Positions 53,024 through 62,900 of a DNA stretch of 64,000 nt are shown here, piece by piece (positions within the stretch are counted from its first letter, which is position 1; the number at the start of each line of letters is the position of its first letter). Under the pieces are notes generated by a model. It searched no databases, had not been told where the DNA came from, and saw only the letters and a program-made list of their open reading frames with translations. Both the position numbers and the translations under genes were made by a program. Source of the stretch: an uncultured Alistipes sp. (lineage in GTDB: Bacteria > Bacteroidota > Bacteroidia > Bacteroidales > Rikenellaceae); assembly GCA_944326855.1 (NCBI GenBank), contig CALVFO010000026.1:97797-161796 (forward strand). Direction: 5' to 3'.

Positions 53024-54412
53024 TTATTTACTCTTGGGAACTCCCGGTACGGGGATCTGATACAGCGGTTGGGTCATATCCACACTGCCCAATTGGGGAT
53101 TCTCGGGCACGTAGTTCAGCGAAGCCGCTGCCATTTCGTCCCAGGAGATCATCTTGCCGCTGTAGGCCGATTCGCGGGCCATGATGGCCGCCATGTTGGA
53201 CAGCGCAGTTTCTTCGGCCTGCATGATCGGGTTGCCCTGGCGAATGCAGTTGATCCAGTTGACGTGTTCCAAAACGTAGGGATTGGTCTGGGTATGTTGG
53301 GCTTTTTCGGCTTCCAGGTCGAATTCCCAGAGTACATTGCCCTGCAAATCCTTGATGACGCAGCTGCCGTTGCTGCCGCTGTTGCTGGCCCAACTGCCCC
53401 GGGTTCCCTGGATGAACTCACTGACGTTGTTGGCGCAACCGTCGATCTGCCGGCACATGCTGTGGAAATGCACCCCGTTGTCGCAGACGAAATCGGTGCT
53501 GAAGCTGTCGAACTGGTCGCCGGTGAGACGACGCTGACGACTGCCGAACGAAGTGGCGCTGACGGGTTTATAACCCGAGAACCACAGGAATACGTCGATG
53601 TTGTGAACATGCTGTTCCACGATGTGGTCGCCCGAGAGCCATTTCCAGTTCACCCAGTCGCGGATCATCCATTCCATGTCCGACCACCCTTTTTCGCGGT
53701 TTTTGTACCACAGCATGGACTGGTTCCAATAGACGTTCCCGCCCGTGATCTCGCCGATCATGCCTTCGAGAACGATTTTTTTGTAGGATTCCACATACGG
53801 GCGCTGGTGGTGTCTTTGGGTGCCGGTCACCACGCACAAGCCTTTGGCTCGGGCCTGTTTGGCCGTCGCCATGATGGTGCGGTAACCTTCGGGATCCACG
53901 GCGATGGGTTTTTCCAGGAACGAATGAACCCCCTTTTCGGTTGCATATTTGAAGTGCAGCGGACGGAAGGCAGGCGGCGTGGCCACGATCACCACATCCA
54001 CGCCCGAGTCGATTACTTTCTGATAGGCATCGAAACCGATGAAGCAGTTTGCATCGTCGATCGTAACGTTATATTGTTCCTGGAGTTCGCCGCGCAGGTG
54101 TTCCAGCCGATCGCTGAACACGTCGCCCAAAGCGGTGATGGTTACATTGTCGGCGGCCGTCAGAAAATCCTTGGCCGCTCCGGCTCCACGGCCTCCGCAG
54201 CCGATCACTCCGGCTTTGAGCGGTTTGCCGTCGAGGGCTTTATCCATCAGATCGGGGATATATACCTCTTCGGGAGAACGCAAAGGCGTGTTTTGGGCAT
54301 TTTTGTCGGAGCAAGAAGTCAGGATAGTAGGAAGGCCCAGGGCGCCGATCACCCCGGCAGCTGTCGTGTAAGAGAGAAATTCACGACGGCTGATGTTCTT
54401 TTTTTCGCTCAT
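53024..54412 (-). CDS. Tat-exported Gfo/Idh/MocA-family oxidoreductase
   Basis: 462 residues. The signal (SRREFLSYTTAAG...LTSC, lipid Cys34) is a Tat lipoprotein signal, so the protein is exported folded, carrying its dinucleotide. The Rossmann fold has GCGGRG (71-76), and the catalytic Lys lies in EKPIA (167-171). A second motif, SGDHIVEQHVHNID (260-273), holds likely catalytic His and Asp residues. Exported members oxidise sugars or glycosides or act as NAD-assisted glycosidases (GH109-like). It is second in the operon after the cytochrome fusion; substrate unknown. Confidence 0.88.
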   Translation of the reverse strand: MSEKKNISRREFLSYTTAAGVIGALGLPTILTSCSDKNAQNTPLRSPEEVYIPDLMDKALDGKPLKAGVIGCGGRGAGAAKDFLTAADNVTITALGDVFSDRLEHLRGELQEQYNVTIDDANCFIGFDAYQKVIDSGVDVVIVATPPAFRPLHFKYATEKGVHSFLEKPIAVDPEGYRTIMATAKQARAKGLCVVTGTQRHHQRPYVESYKKIVLEGMIGEITGGNVYWNQSMLWYKNREKGWSDMEWMIRDWVNWKWLSGDHIVEQHVHNIDVFLWFSGYKPVSATSFGSRQRRLTGDQFDSFSTDFVCDNGVHFHSMCRQIDGCANNVSEFIQGTRGSWASNSGSNGSCVIKDLQGNVLWEFDLEAEKAQHTQTNPYVLEHVNWINCIRQGNPIMQAEETALSNMAAIMARESAYSGKMISWDEMAAASLNYVPENPQLGSVDMTQPLYQIPVPGVPKSK

Positions 54413-54525
54413 TTCGTGGTTATTTTAGGTTTTGGTTAGGTTTCTGTTTAAGGGGAAGGGTTTTATTCCCGGTATTGTGGTGTTCCTCCGCTTGATGTCA
54501 ACGACTCATGCGGAGACCGTCGGAT

Positions 54526-56058
54526 CTATTCGCCCTCGTATTCGCAAACGACCCGGAATCCGATGGCCCGAATGTCGGAATACCACCAGATGCTTTGCGG
54601 TTGTTGGGGGTCGGTTTTCAGCCATTGCTTGTGGCGGGTATGGTCGCGGGCGGCACAACGCAGCACCGAGGCGTCATCGGCGAACTGACCGCCTCGTACC
54701 ACATGTTCCTCCCCGGAGGCCGGACCCTGGGGGTCGGTGACTCCGTCGGTCAGCTGGGCATAGGCATCGGGAGCATACCAGTCGGCACAATATTCCATGA
54801 CGTTGCCCAGCATATTCTTCAATCCGAACGGGTTGGGTTGTACAGCCGACGGCTCTTCGCTGCGGTTCTGGCTGTTGTTGGCATAAATCACGTAGCGATT
54901 GATGGGCGAGGTGTCGGCCTTGAACAACTTTCTCCAGAATCCTTCGTTGGAAAAGTCTTTCGGATCACCTTCGAAGAAATAGGGTGTGGTCGTTCCGCCG
55001 CGTGCGGCGTATTCCCATTCGGCTTCGGTCGGCAGCCGGTATTTCTTGCCGGTTTTTTTCGACAGCCACAGACAGAAAGTCTCGGCGGCATAATGGGTCA
55101 TGGTGATGGCCGGACGGTCACCCCCGCCCCAACCCTGGTCGGGAATCCCGAACGGAGGCGTAGGTCCGCTGATGGCATCTACTTCCGGATCGGCGTTGTG
55201 GGCGAAAACCACTTCGGGAGGCGTGCGGCCTTCCGACATCGTTTCGGCATAAAAAGCCCAATACTGATCCCAGGTTACTTCGGCTTCACCCATGAAAAAC
55301 GATGAAATGTTCACTTGACGTGCCGGGCCTTCGTCTTCGCGGCGGAAGGATTCTTCCGGCGAACTGCCCAGCGTGAACGAACCGCCGGGAACGGCTTTCA
55401 TCTCGAAGGATACGGTGGTGCCGGGAATGCGTTCGGTAAACGATTCGAAACGGGTGACCGGAGTGGCTTCCGTGAAAGGTTCTCCCTGGTCTTTCTGTTG
55501 GGGAATGCCCTCCATTTGGGCGTGGACGTAATTGGGATTATAGTGCCCTACGTCGAGGTGGCAGCTGATACACTGCAGATTGAGTTTCTCTTCGTTGGCT
55601 TCGTAGTAGAGGTGTGCGGTGATCCCTTCGTCGGTCAGCCGGGCCGGGAACAACTGTTGGTGGCACTCCTTGCAGGATTCGTTGTAGACAATGCCTACGG
55701 CATAATCCAGCTGCTTGCGGCTTTCCCAGTCGAAACTGCTGCTGTCTTTGGTGTAGTAGGACCACAGATCCTTGAGCCCCATTCGGGTTTTGGTGGCGAA
55801 GTGGTGGAAACTGCCTTTGGGGGGAAGATGGCAGGCTGCACAATCGGTGATGACTCCGCTTTTGGAGTTATAGTGGGTGGAGAGTTTCCAGCTTTGGTCG
55901 GCCTGAGGATGGATATGGCAGGATAGACAGTATTCGTTGGAAGAGGTTTTCAGGTAGACCCGGTTCAGGGCGATGGTTACGCTGACGCCGATGACCGCGC
56001 CGATACCGGCGATCCACAGGGCGCGTTTGAGGCGTTTGCTTTTGGAAGAGTCGGACAT
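54526..56058 (-). CDS. Tetraheme NapC/NirT cytochrome fused to FGE-sulfatase-like domain
   Basis: 510 residues. An N-terminal membrane anchor (about 12-32) is followed by four CxxCH haem sites (Cys44, Cys73, Cys129, Cys163), the NapC/NirT quinol-dehydrogenase layout. Residues about 217-507 form an FGE-sulfatase (SUMF1-like) domain: MKAVPGGSFTLGSSPEE, YRLPTEAEWEYAARGG, NMLGNVMEYCADWY and HVVRGGQFADDASVLRCAARD. The two catalytic cysteines of true formylglycine-generating enzymes appear absent from this last stretch, so it is not expected to mature sulfatases. The protein probably sits on the periplasmic face and passes electrons to or from quinone. It is first in the operon. Confidence 0.92.
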   Translation of the reverse strand: MSDSSKSKRLKRALWIAGIGAVIGVSVTIALNRVYLKTSSNEYCLSCHIHPQADQSWKLSTHYNSKSGVITDCAACHLPPKGSFHHFATKTRMGLKDLWSYYTKDSSSFDWESRKQLDYAVGIVYNESCKECHQQLFPARLTDEGITAHLYYEANEEKLNLQCISCHLDVGHYNPNYVHAQMEGIPQQKDQGEPFTEATPVTRFESFTERIPGTTVSFEMKAVPGGSFTLGSSPEESFRREDEGPARQVNISSFFMGEAEVTWDQYWAFYAETMSEGRTPPEVVFAHNADPEVDAISGPTPPFGIPDQGWGGGDRPAITMTHYAAETFCLWLSKKTGKKYRLPTEAEWEYAARGGTTTPYFFEGDPKDFSNEGFWRKLFKADTSPINRYVIYANNSQNRSEEPSAVQPNPFGLKNMLGNVMEYCADWYAPDAYAQLTDGVTDPQGPASGEEHVVRGGQFADDASVLRCAARDHTRHKQWLKTDPQQPQSIWWYSDIRAIGFRVVCEYEGE

Positions 56059-56107
56059 AATCGAGTTTGAGTTTGCAGCCGAAAAGTCTCCTGCGGAGAC
56101 AATCGAA

Positions 56108-56115
56108 CAAATTTA
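56108..56115 (-). promoter_or_regulatory. -7 box for the cytochrome-oxidoreductase operon
   Basis: TAAATTTG on the minus strand, an exact TAnnTTTG match 50 bases upstream of the ATG at 56058. Confidence 0.55.
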
Positions 56116-56238
56116 AAAAAATAAACCGATCCTGAAAAGGGGAATTTTAAATTTGAGTCGGAAGATCGGAGCCGAGGAAAGATCATTCGGATCCGGAGGG
56201 GGTATCGTCTCCGTTCGGGCGGGCGGCTTTTTTGCAAA

Positions 56239-56271
56239 ACTTCCGCCCGGAACAGGATCCCGGGCGGAAGT
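56239..56271 (-). terminator. Terminator of the ROK kinase gene
   Basis: Perfect 12-bp stem (ACTTCCGCCCGG/CCGGGCGGAAGT) with a 9-base loop. On the minus strand it is followed by TTTTGC. It separates the ROK gene from the cytochrome operon, so the two are probably not cotranscribed. Confidence 0.85.
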
Positions 56272-56301
56272 GCATATGGAGTCTGAGGAGCGCTTCCTCG
56301 A

Positions 56302-57297
56302 TCAGTTTTGGCGCAGAGAGGCGGTGTAGACCGCTACCGACAGAGCGGCATAATCGCCGATCTGTTCGCCCAGTCCGGCCGGCACGACACGGCATACCTT
56401 TCGGGCATGGGACAATGTTTCGCGGCGGATCGTCTCTTCGGCGGCAGGCCACAACAAATCGTGAGCCCGGGCGAAAATGCTGCCGATGACAATGACCTCG
56501 GGATTGAGAATGTCGATCAGCAACGACAGACCTTCCCCCAGTAACTCTCCGCTGGTACGGTATACGTCGCGGGCATCGGGGTCTCCGGCTGCGGCCGCTT
56601 CGGCTACGCTTTGGGCGGTGACGCTTTCCAGAGCCGATGCATCGGGGCAGTATGCCGTATGTTCACCCATCTGGAGGCGTTCCATGGCTCGGGTTTTAGC
56701 CAGTTGGGCAATGCCGCCCCCGCTGCAAAAGCCTTCGAACGAGCCGGCCTTGCCGTATCCTACCGGTCCGAACGGACGCATGGCCATGTGGCCGACTTCA
56801 CCGGCCATGTCGTTGGTCCCGCTGTACAGACGGCCGTCCAGAATCAAACCGGCCCCCATGCCGGTTCCGAACGTAAGGAATAGAACGTTGTCGGCTCCGC
56901 GTCCGGCTCCGAATTTCCATTCGGCCAGAGCACAGGCATTGGCGTCGTTTTGAATGCCGGTCGGGATACCGAATCGTTTTTCGAACAGCTCCACGATGGG
57001 AACGTTATCCCAGCCGGGCAGATTGGGAGGGGACATGATCAGGCCCCGCTTGCTGTCGAGCGGGCCTCCGCAACTGATGCCGATGGCTTCGATCTGTACC
57101 GGGGTCAGCCGATGGGACGACAGGACGCTTTCGGTTTCGGCGTAAAACTGTTCCATAACCTCCTGCCAGGGGCGATGGCCGGTCGGAAAGCGTTTCTTTT
57201 CCAGAATGCGGATATTTCCGTCCGCGGAGCATTCTCCCAAAACGACGACGCATTTCGTGCCGCCGATATCGATACCGATCATGTATGGATTTTTCAT
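56302..57297 (-). CDS. ROK-family sugar kinase
   Basis: 331 residues. ATP-binding GIDIGGTKCVVVLG (about 8-21), the catalytic base in GIQNDANACALAEW, and FGTGMGAGLIL are typical of ROK glucokinases, which phosphorylate glucose or N-acetyl-hexosamines. The usual zinc site after EVGH (a Cys-rich CGCG..GC stretch) is replaced by MAMRPFGPVGYGKAGSFEGF, with no cysteines, so zinc binding appears lost. Specificity is therefore unclear. No N-terminal helix-turn-helix is present, so it is an enzyme, not a NagC-type repressor. It lies upstream of the cytochrome operon. Confidence 0.88.
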   Translation of the reverse strand: MKNPYMIGIDIGGTKCVVVLGECSADGNIRILEKKRFPTGHRPWQEVMEQFYAETESVLSSHRLTPVQIEAIGISCGGPLDSKRGLIMSPPNLPGWDNVPIVELFEKRFGIPTGIQNDANACALAEWKFGAGRGADNVLFLTFGTGMGAGLILDGRLYSGTNDMAGEVGHMAMRPFGPVGYGKAGSFEGFCSGGGIAQLAKTRAMERLQMGEHTAYCPDASALESVTAQSVAEAAAAGDPDARDVYRTSGELLGEGLSLLIDILNPEVIVIGSIFARAHDLLWPAAEETIRRETLSHARKVCRVVPAGLGEQIGDYAALSVAVYTASLRQN

Positions 57298-57631
57298 CGT
57301 ATTGAAGGATTGAAAAGGGTTAGTCGGATTGGTTCGGTTTGTCAGACCCGGGGTCTCTTTGCTCCGAGAGACCGGACCTTCATTCAGTAAAATTACGCAT
57401 AAGTTTCGGTTTCTCCAATTCCGGATCGTCCCGTGTATCGGTTCGGACAGGGTTTCGGGAGGAAGAAAACGGGTATTGGGAAAATTGGCCGTTTTTCGAA
57501 AAGGCAGGATGTGTTTACCGCTCGGGGAAGGTTCGGCAATTCGGATTCGGACGATCCGCCGGGGCGTAGATCCTTTGCGGAGGATTTTCCGTTTCCGGTT
57601 GGGGGCTGATCGAGGTTGGGTAGCCCGGAGT
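57298..57631. other. Gene-free gap between ROK kinase and tamL
   Basis: No gene is supported here. A 7-bp inverted repeat (GGTCTCT/AGAGACC) lies at about 57354-57375, 60 bases upstream of the ROK start. A one-mismatch -7 box (TAATTTTA on the minus strand) is near 57395. I see no convincing terminator for tamL. Confidence 0.4.
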
Positions 57632-59941
57632 TTAGAACGGATAACCGATGGCCAGGTGGAATCCCAGACCGTCCTTGAAACTGGGAATGTTGTAGTAGCC
57701 CGGTTTGTCGGGGTTGGGATACGGCGTGTGGAGGCCGATGCCCAGATCGGCTCGCAGGACCAGAAAATCCAGGTCGTAGCGCAGACCGAAACCGGTTCCC
57801 AGGGCGATTTCGCGCCAAAAACCCCGTCCGGTCAGCTGTCCGCCCGGACGATCCGGTTCGTTCTGGAGCAGCCAGATGTTGCCGGCATCCAGAAAAACCG
57901 CTCCGTTGAGCGGCCCCATGATCCGGAATCGGAATTCGACATTGGCTTCCAGTTTGAAATTCCCGGTTTGGTCAAAGTAACCGGTTTGGTTGTCGGCCGG
58001 TGATCGGTAACTGCCCGGACCCAGCGAACGGATCGTGAAAGCCCGGATGCTGTTGGCTCCGCCGATGAAGAACTGCTCGCTGTAGGGTAACACCTGCGAG
58101 TTGCCGTAAGCATGCCCCACGCCGACCATCAGGCGTGAGGCCAGGGTATTGTGTTCGCCTACCTGGAGATAAAACTTCAGTTCGGTGGAGGCTTTGACGA
58201 ACTGGGAAAAACGGTTGCCGAAGATTTCTTTGCTGCCATGATCGCCGCAAAGTTCGTACAGCGCATAAAAGAGATTTCCGGCCGACGTGAAACTCGATTG
58301 CCAAACCAGCCGGTTGCGATCGTTCCGTCCGGTGGGGCGATCGTAGGTGTAGGTATAAGAGATCGACGGGATGAGCTGATCCTGGAAACTCAGGGCGATC
58401 CAGGGATTGGCGTTCATGGTCGAGTCGAAAGCGGAAGTGGTGGACAGCAGCCGGTTGTAGACGAGTTTGAACAGGGTCAGGTTATGGTAACTGCGCGGAG
58501 AGGATTGGAAATCGTATCCCATGGAAGCTCCCAGCGACAGCATGGTGAAAAATTTGGGCCGTTTGAGCATGTTGGCGCTCAGCCGGGCCGTCGTCCGCGG
58601 GGTATTCGGGTCGATGCGGGCGAGAAACCGCGGAGCCAGCAGACGCGGAACACTCAACGAGGCGGTTAGCCCGAATTCATAGGAATTAATTCGGGTGGCA
58701 TTGGCTTCCGCGCTTTTGTTGCCGGTTTGCCATTCGTAATTTCCGTTGAGGTGGATACCCAGTACCTCTCCGCCGTGGAACAGGTTTTTGTGCTGAATCC
58801 CGAAAGTCAGTCCCGGGCCGATAAAACTGTTGGATTTGGTGGAGAAATCGGCTTCGAACTGGGCCTCCATCGGGGCGTCGAACGCGGCCGAAATCAGCAT
58901 GTCGAGCGAATCGCCTGCATGGAGTGAATCCAGCGGCGGAACACTCAGATTGACATAACGAAAAATATCCAGTCGGGTCAGGTTGTTCAGCGTGGCATTG
59001 ATCGAATCCACCCGGGCGGGCTCGCCGGGGGTGATTTGCAGACTGTGGGTCAGTAGTCGCGGACGTATCTTCAAGAGCTTCTGATAGGTGATTTTTACGC
59101 CTCGGTATTCGAGCGAGTCGGTCTCCCCGCCCAGCGGATTGAACAGCGAGATCTTCACCTCTCCAACCCGATAGGCCTGGCGGGCGGCAGGTGGAACCCC
59201 CTGTCCGAGGACCATGCGCAGGTCGACTTTGTAGGGTTGTCGGGTGGTGTCGGCCAGGTATTCGAGGTATTCGGGGCGGAAATAGTAGTAGCTGGCGTTG
59301 CGCAGATGATTGGCGATGCGGATACGCTCCTGGGTCAGGGTGTCGATGTCGTACCGGGAGCCGACATGCAGTAGCGAACTGCTTTTCAGACTGTCGATCG
59401 CCCGGGTGACGGCACAAACCGGTTCGGGATAGGCAATGGAGTCGTAGCTCCAGGGTGATGCCACCTGAACATCGTAACGAATACGGGCCTTCTTGGGGTT
59501 TTTCTGGTCGAGCAGTTCGTATGTGGCACTGGAACCGAAATAGCCGTTGTTGTCCAGTATGTCGCGGACCATTTTGGTGCGTACGTCGGGTTTGACGTCG
59601 GAGATCAGTACCGGTTTTTTGGCCAGCCGCTTGTAAAGCCAGTGTTTGAGCCCTTTCTCCTTGTCGGTATAAAAGGCGTTGTAGGCCCACAGCCCGATCG
59701 GAAAGGGCGTACGGATATAGGGACTGTACAAGGGGTTGTTGGGTTTAACCGACAGGGTTTGTTCGACTTCGGAGACTACGTCGTCCGGAATCTCCCGGGT
59801 CGTATCCGCAGCGGCCTTGATCTCCATCTTCTCCACCCCGGTATACAATACCTGATCCGAGGCCAGCCGTTTGGTGGTCGAACAGCCTGCGACGGTGAGT
59901 ACGCAGAGTATCAGAACGAGGTGACGGAACGGTTTATTCAT
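57632..59941 (-). CDS. tamL: TamL: lipidated TamA/BamA-family outer-membrane protein
   Basis: 769 residues. The N-terminal signal is a lipoprotein one (MNKPFRHLVLILCVLTVAGC), the mark of the Bacteroidota TamL variant of TamA. Three or so POTRA-like domains (about 30-370) precede a 16-strand Omp85 barrel (about 390-769) with the loop motif AEQFFIGGANSIRAF-like (here SEQFFIGGANSIRAF). It ends in Phe (AIGYPF), typical of outer-membrane barrels. With TamB it forms a trans-envelope system for outer-membrane assembly or lipid transport. Its start overlaps the tamB stop by eight bases, indicating coupled translation. Confidence 0.92.
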   Translation of the reverse strand: MNKPFRHLVLILCVLTVAGCSTTKRLASDQVLYTGVEKMEIKAAADTTREIPDDVVSEVEQTLSVKPNNPLYSPYIRTPFPIGLWAYNAFYTDKEKGLKHWLYKRLAKKPVLISDVKPDVRTKMVRDILDNNGYFGSSATYELLDQKNPKKARIRYDVQVASPWSYDSIAYPEPVCAVTRAIDSLKSSSLLHVGSRYDIDTLTQERIRIANHLRNASYYYFRPEYLEYLADTTRQPYKVDLRMVLGQGVPPAARQAYRVGEVKISLFNPLGGETDSLEYRGVKITYQKLLKIRPRLLTHSLQITPGEPARVDSINATLNNLTRLDIFRYVNLSVPPLDSLHAGDSLDMLISAAFDAPMEAQFEADFSTKSNSFIGPGLTFGIQHKNLFHGGEVLGIHLNGNYEWQTGNKSAEANATRINSYEFGLTASLSVPRLLAPRFLARIDPNTPRTTARLSANMLKRPKFFTMLSLGASMGYDFQSSPRSYHNLTLFKLVYNRLLSTTSAFDSTMNANPWIALSFQDQLIPSISYTYTYDRPTGRNDRNRLVWQSSFTSAGNLFYALYELCGDHGSKEIFGNRFSQFVKASTELKFYLQVGEHNTLASRLMVGVGHAYGNSQVLPYSEQFFIGGANSIRAFTIRSLGPGSYRSPADNQTGYFDQTGNFKLEANVEFRFRIMGPLNGAVFLDAGNIWLLQNEPDRPGGQLTGRGFWREIALGTGFGLRYDLDFLVLRADLGIGLHTPYPNPDKPGYYNIPSFKDGLGFHLAIGYPF

Positions 59942-62900
59942 GGTCGGCGGACGTTTCAGAGGGAGTGGATGATGAAGTTTCAGTCGGATGGGCCGGACGT
60001 TCGTTTGGTTTCGTGTTTTTACGCTGGGCCCGTTTTTCTTCGCGTTGTTGTCGTTTCTCCGGGTCGCGGCTCAGGCGGAAAAGATTCCCCAGCCGGTTGA
60101 GTTTTTTGCGTACCACGAAACCGACTCCGGTGTCGATCACTTCCCCTTCGAGAATACTTTCCTGGGTGTTGTAACGATATACCTTCAGGGACATGTTGTC
60201 GCGTTTGTCGAGCCGGTATTCCAGGGAAATATCATCCACGAAGTTTTCTTTCATGTTCTGGGTCGGATCGGCATCGCTGCTGACACTGCCCCCGATGGTG
60301 ACCTTCACCCGATCGTTGAACAGGTTTTTGGAGACCCTGTAGGAATAATCGGTATGTTGGCCCGAAGCCGAACCGGGATCGTTGACCGATCGGATGCCGA
60401 AGGATACGTCGACATTCTTGAGGTTGTTGCGCGCCCACTGATTCAGCTCTTTCTCGATGAACGAATTGAGCGGGTTGTTGCTGTCGATTTTGGCCGTCGT
60501 ACCGGGACCCGTATAGGTGTTGTAAATCAACAGGGCCATGGCCTGGGTGGATCGTTGTTCGGGGGCCAGCGACAACAACTGGTTCTGGATGGTGATGTCG
60601 CCCGGAGCCGACAGGTCGAAGGTGATGGCGAGATCCTTGAGCGTATTGCGGACGTTGACCGTGATGTCGAACGTCACCTTGCGGGAGTTGTTGTCATCGG
60701 TGGTCACGGTAGTCTGGACACTTTCCGTGGCGGTGATGTTGAACGAAGGTTCCGTGATGTCGCCCGTCCATTCGACATAGCTTTTGTTGTCGATCGCGAA
60801 CACCTTCTGGGAAATGATCGGCGGGTTGTACACCACCGTCCCGCCCGAAAGCACATACCGGCCGGTGAATCGGGAGTCGCCCTGCGGATTCATCGTGTAG
60901 GTCAGGCTGCCCTCCCCGATCAGGGCGATGCGGTTGTTGCCGTCTTCGGAAAGGTTGACCGTGGCTTTGACCTGGTCGTCGATATTGACGTTTACCAGCA
61001 TGTCCAGACCCCAGATCTGTACGGGGGGAACCGAATCGAGTCGGGCCAGCGCCGTCGTGTCGCTGAACGAGATAAACTGGACGATGTGCTGTTCCTGATC
61101 GGTCGTTTCCAACGGGGAATCTTGCAGTGTATAGAAAATGTCGGTGCTGTTCCTGAGCCCGATATCTCCCCGTACGACCAAGGCGTTGAGTTTCCCCTGG
61201 GCGCGGAGGTCGATGTCGGCGTTGGCTTTGCCGTATACCATGGATTGGCTGTTGCGGGGGGCATGAATGAGCGGAAAATCCGAAGCATGGAGTCGCAGGT
61301 CGGCATACAGTTGGGAAAAATCGCTCAGATCGACCGTCCCGTCTAAAGCAAGGGCCTTGTTGCCCGGAGCGGTCAGCCCGAAGGCGTCGAAAGTCACATG
61401 GTGGTCGGCCAGGGTGATAGGACGATCGGAGAGTCCGAACGAGGTGCCGATCATGGGAACGGAAAGACTCCCGTCAGCGATTTTCAACGATCCGTCAAAA
61501 GAGGGATGTTGAAGCGGCCCGTTTATCCGGACTTTTCCCTGGAGCGATCCGGTCAGTCGTGCGACATCGGCCGGCAGGAAAGGATTCAGGGGTGCCAGCG
61601 GGAACGAGGGCAGCCCGAGTTCGAAATGCAGGGAGTCGGCCGGGGCACCGACGTAACTTCCCAGAGCGGTCAGAACGGTTTGGGAGTCGATGTCGAGCCG
61701 GGCATCCAGTTTCTTGCGATGCAGGCTGTCGGACAAGAAAGCGAGTTGCAGGCCGATATCGCCCACCCTTTGCCCGTTGTATTGCAGGCTGTCGATATGC
61801 AGGAGGCCCTTGGCTGCGACGGTCGTTTGATTTAACCCCAGGGTCAGGTTCGTGGAGAGCATACCCCCTGCGGGAGGCGGAGCAGGCAGTAATTCCAGCA
61901 CGGAGGCGATGTCGATACCGGCGATATCGAGGTTCACCGCCCCTTCGGGCAGGTGGGGTAATTGTCCCGGTTGGAGGCGCAGGTGTTGTCGGCCGTGTTC
62001 CAGGTTCAGATCGGCATACAGTCTCTTGTTGCGGTGCAGGAGGATGTAGTTGTTCGGGTTGGCCGTCCAGCGTTCATACCCGAAAATGGGATTGAGCGGG
62101 AAGAGACTGACCCGCAGGGCCGAATCCTGGAGCAGCGTTTCGAGCCCGAACCAGAAACCGATGCTGTCGGCCCGGTCCCGTTGGAAGAAATTGATCCGGG
62201 CGGTCTTCCCTTCGATGTCGCCGTAAAGCGCGATCAGCGCCATCCGTTCGAGGTTGCCGGGGCGATTGGCCAGTCGCAGGAAATAGTTGAGCCGTTGTTC
62301 TTGGCGTTGCAGGCCGATGTTCAGCGTGTCGAGGATCATGCCGGACATCTGCCATCCGTTGATGACGATCGACCCGTGGAACGGGGCCGTGGAATCGGTG
62401 GCGATATCGGCGCTCAGGGTTTCGAAGCCCATCTGTTGGGCATGTAAAATGTTGTACAGAATATTCTGTCGCCCGGCCGAGGCGGTGAACCGGAACGGCG
62501 GGAGGGCTTCCTGAATGAGGGCCATGTTCAGGTTCGAGGAGTCGATCTGTTGAGCGATTCGGGCGGAGGTCCGTTGCAGCGAGCCCGGCAGGGAGTCCAG
62601 CGGAATGAAGGTTTGGAAACGGGCGAGAAGGTCTCCGGAACGGATGCTGGCGCTGACCTGATGACGGTCGGCCGAGGCGTCCAGCGCGGTTCGTCGGATG
62701 GCGTCGGTCAGGAATCCGTGGGTGATGCGAATCGAATCGAACACCACTTCGGCCCGGTAGGCGGCCGAATCGGGACGGGCGAGAAGATCGGTCTCGAAAC
62801 AAAACGAGCCGTGCAGAGGATCTCGGACGAAATGGAGGGCTTGCAGGTCCAGACACTGAATATTCCCTTGGAGCCGGGCGGTATATTGTTCGGGCGTTAA

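Noticed and set aside
54526-55420. FGE domain as a working sulfatase-maturation enzyme
   Set aside because: The two catalytic cysteines are not visible, and no sulfatase gene is nearby.
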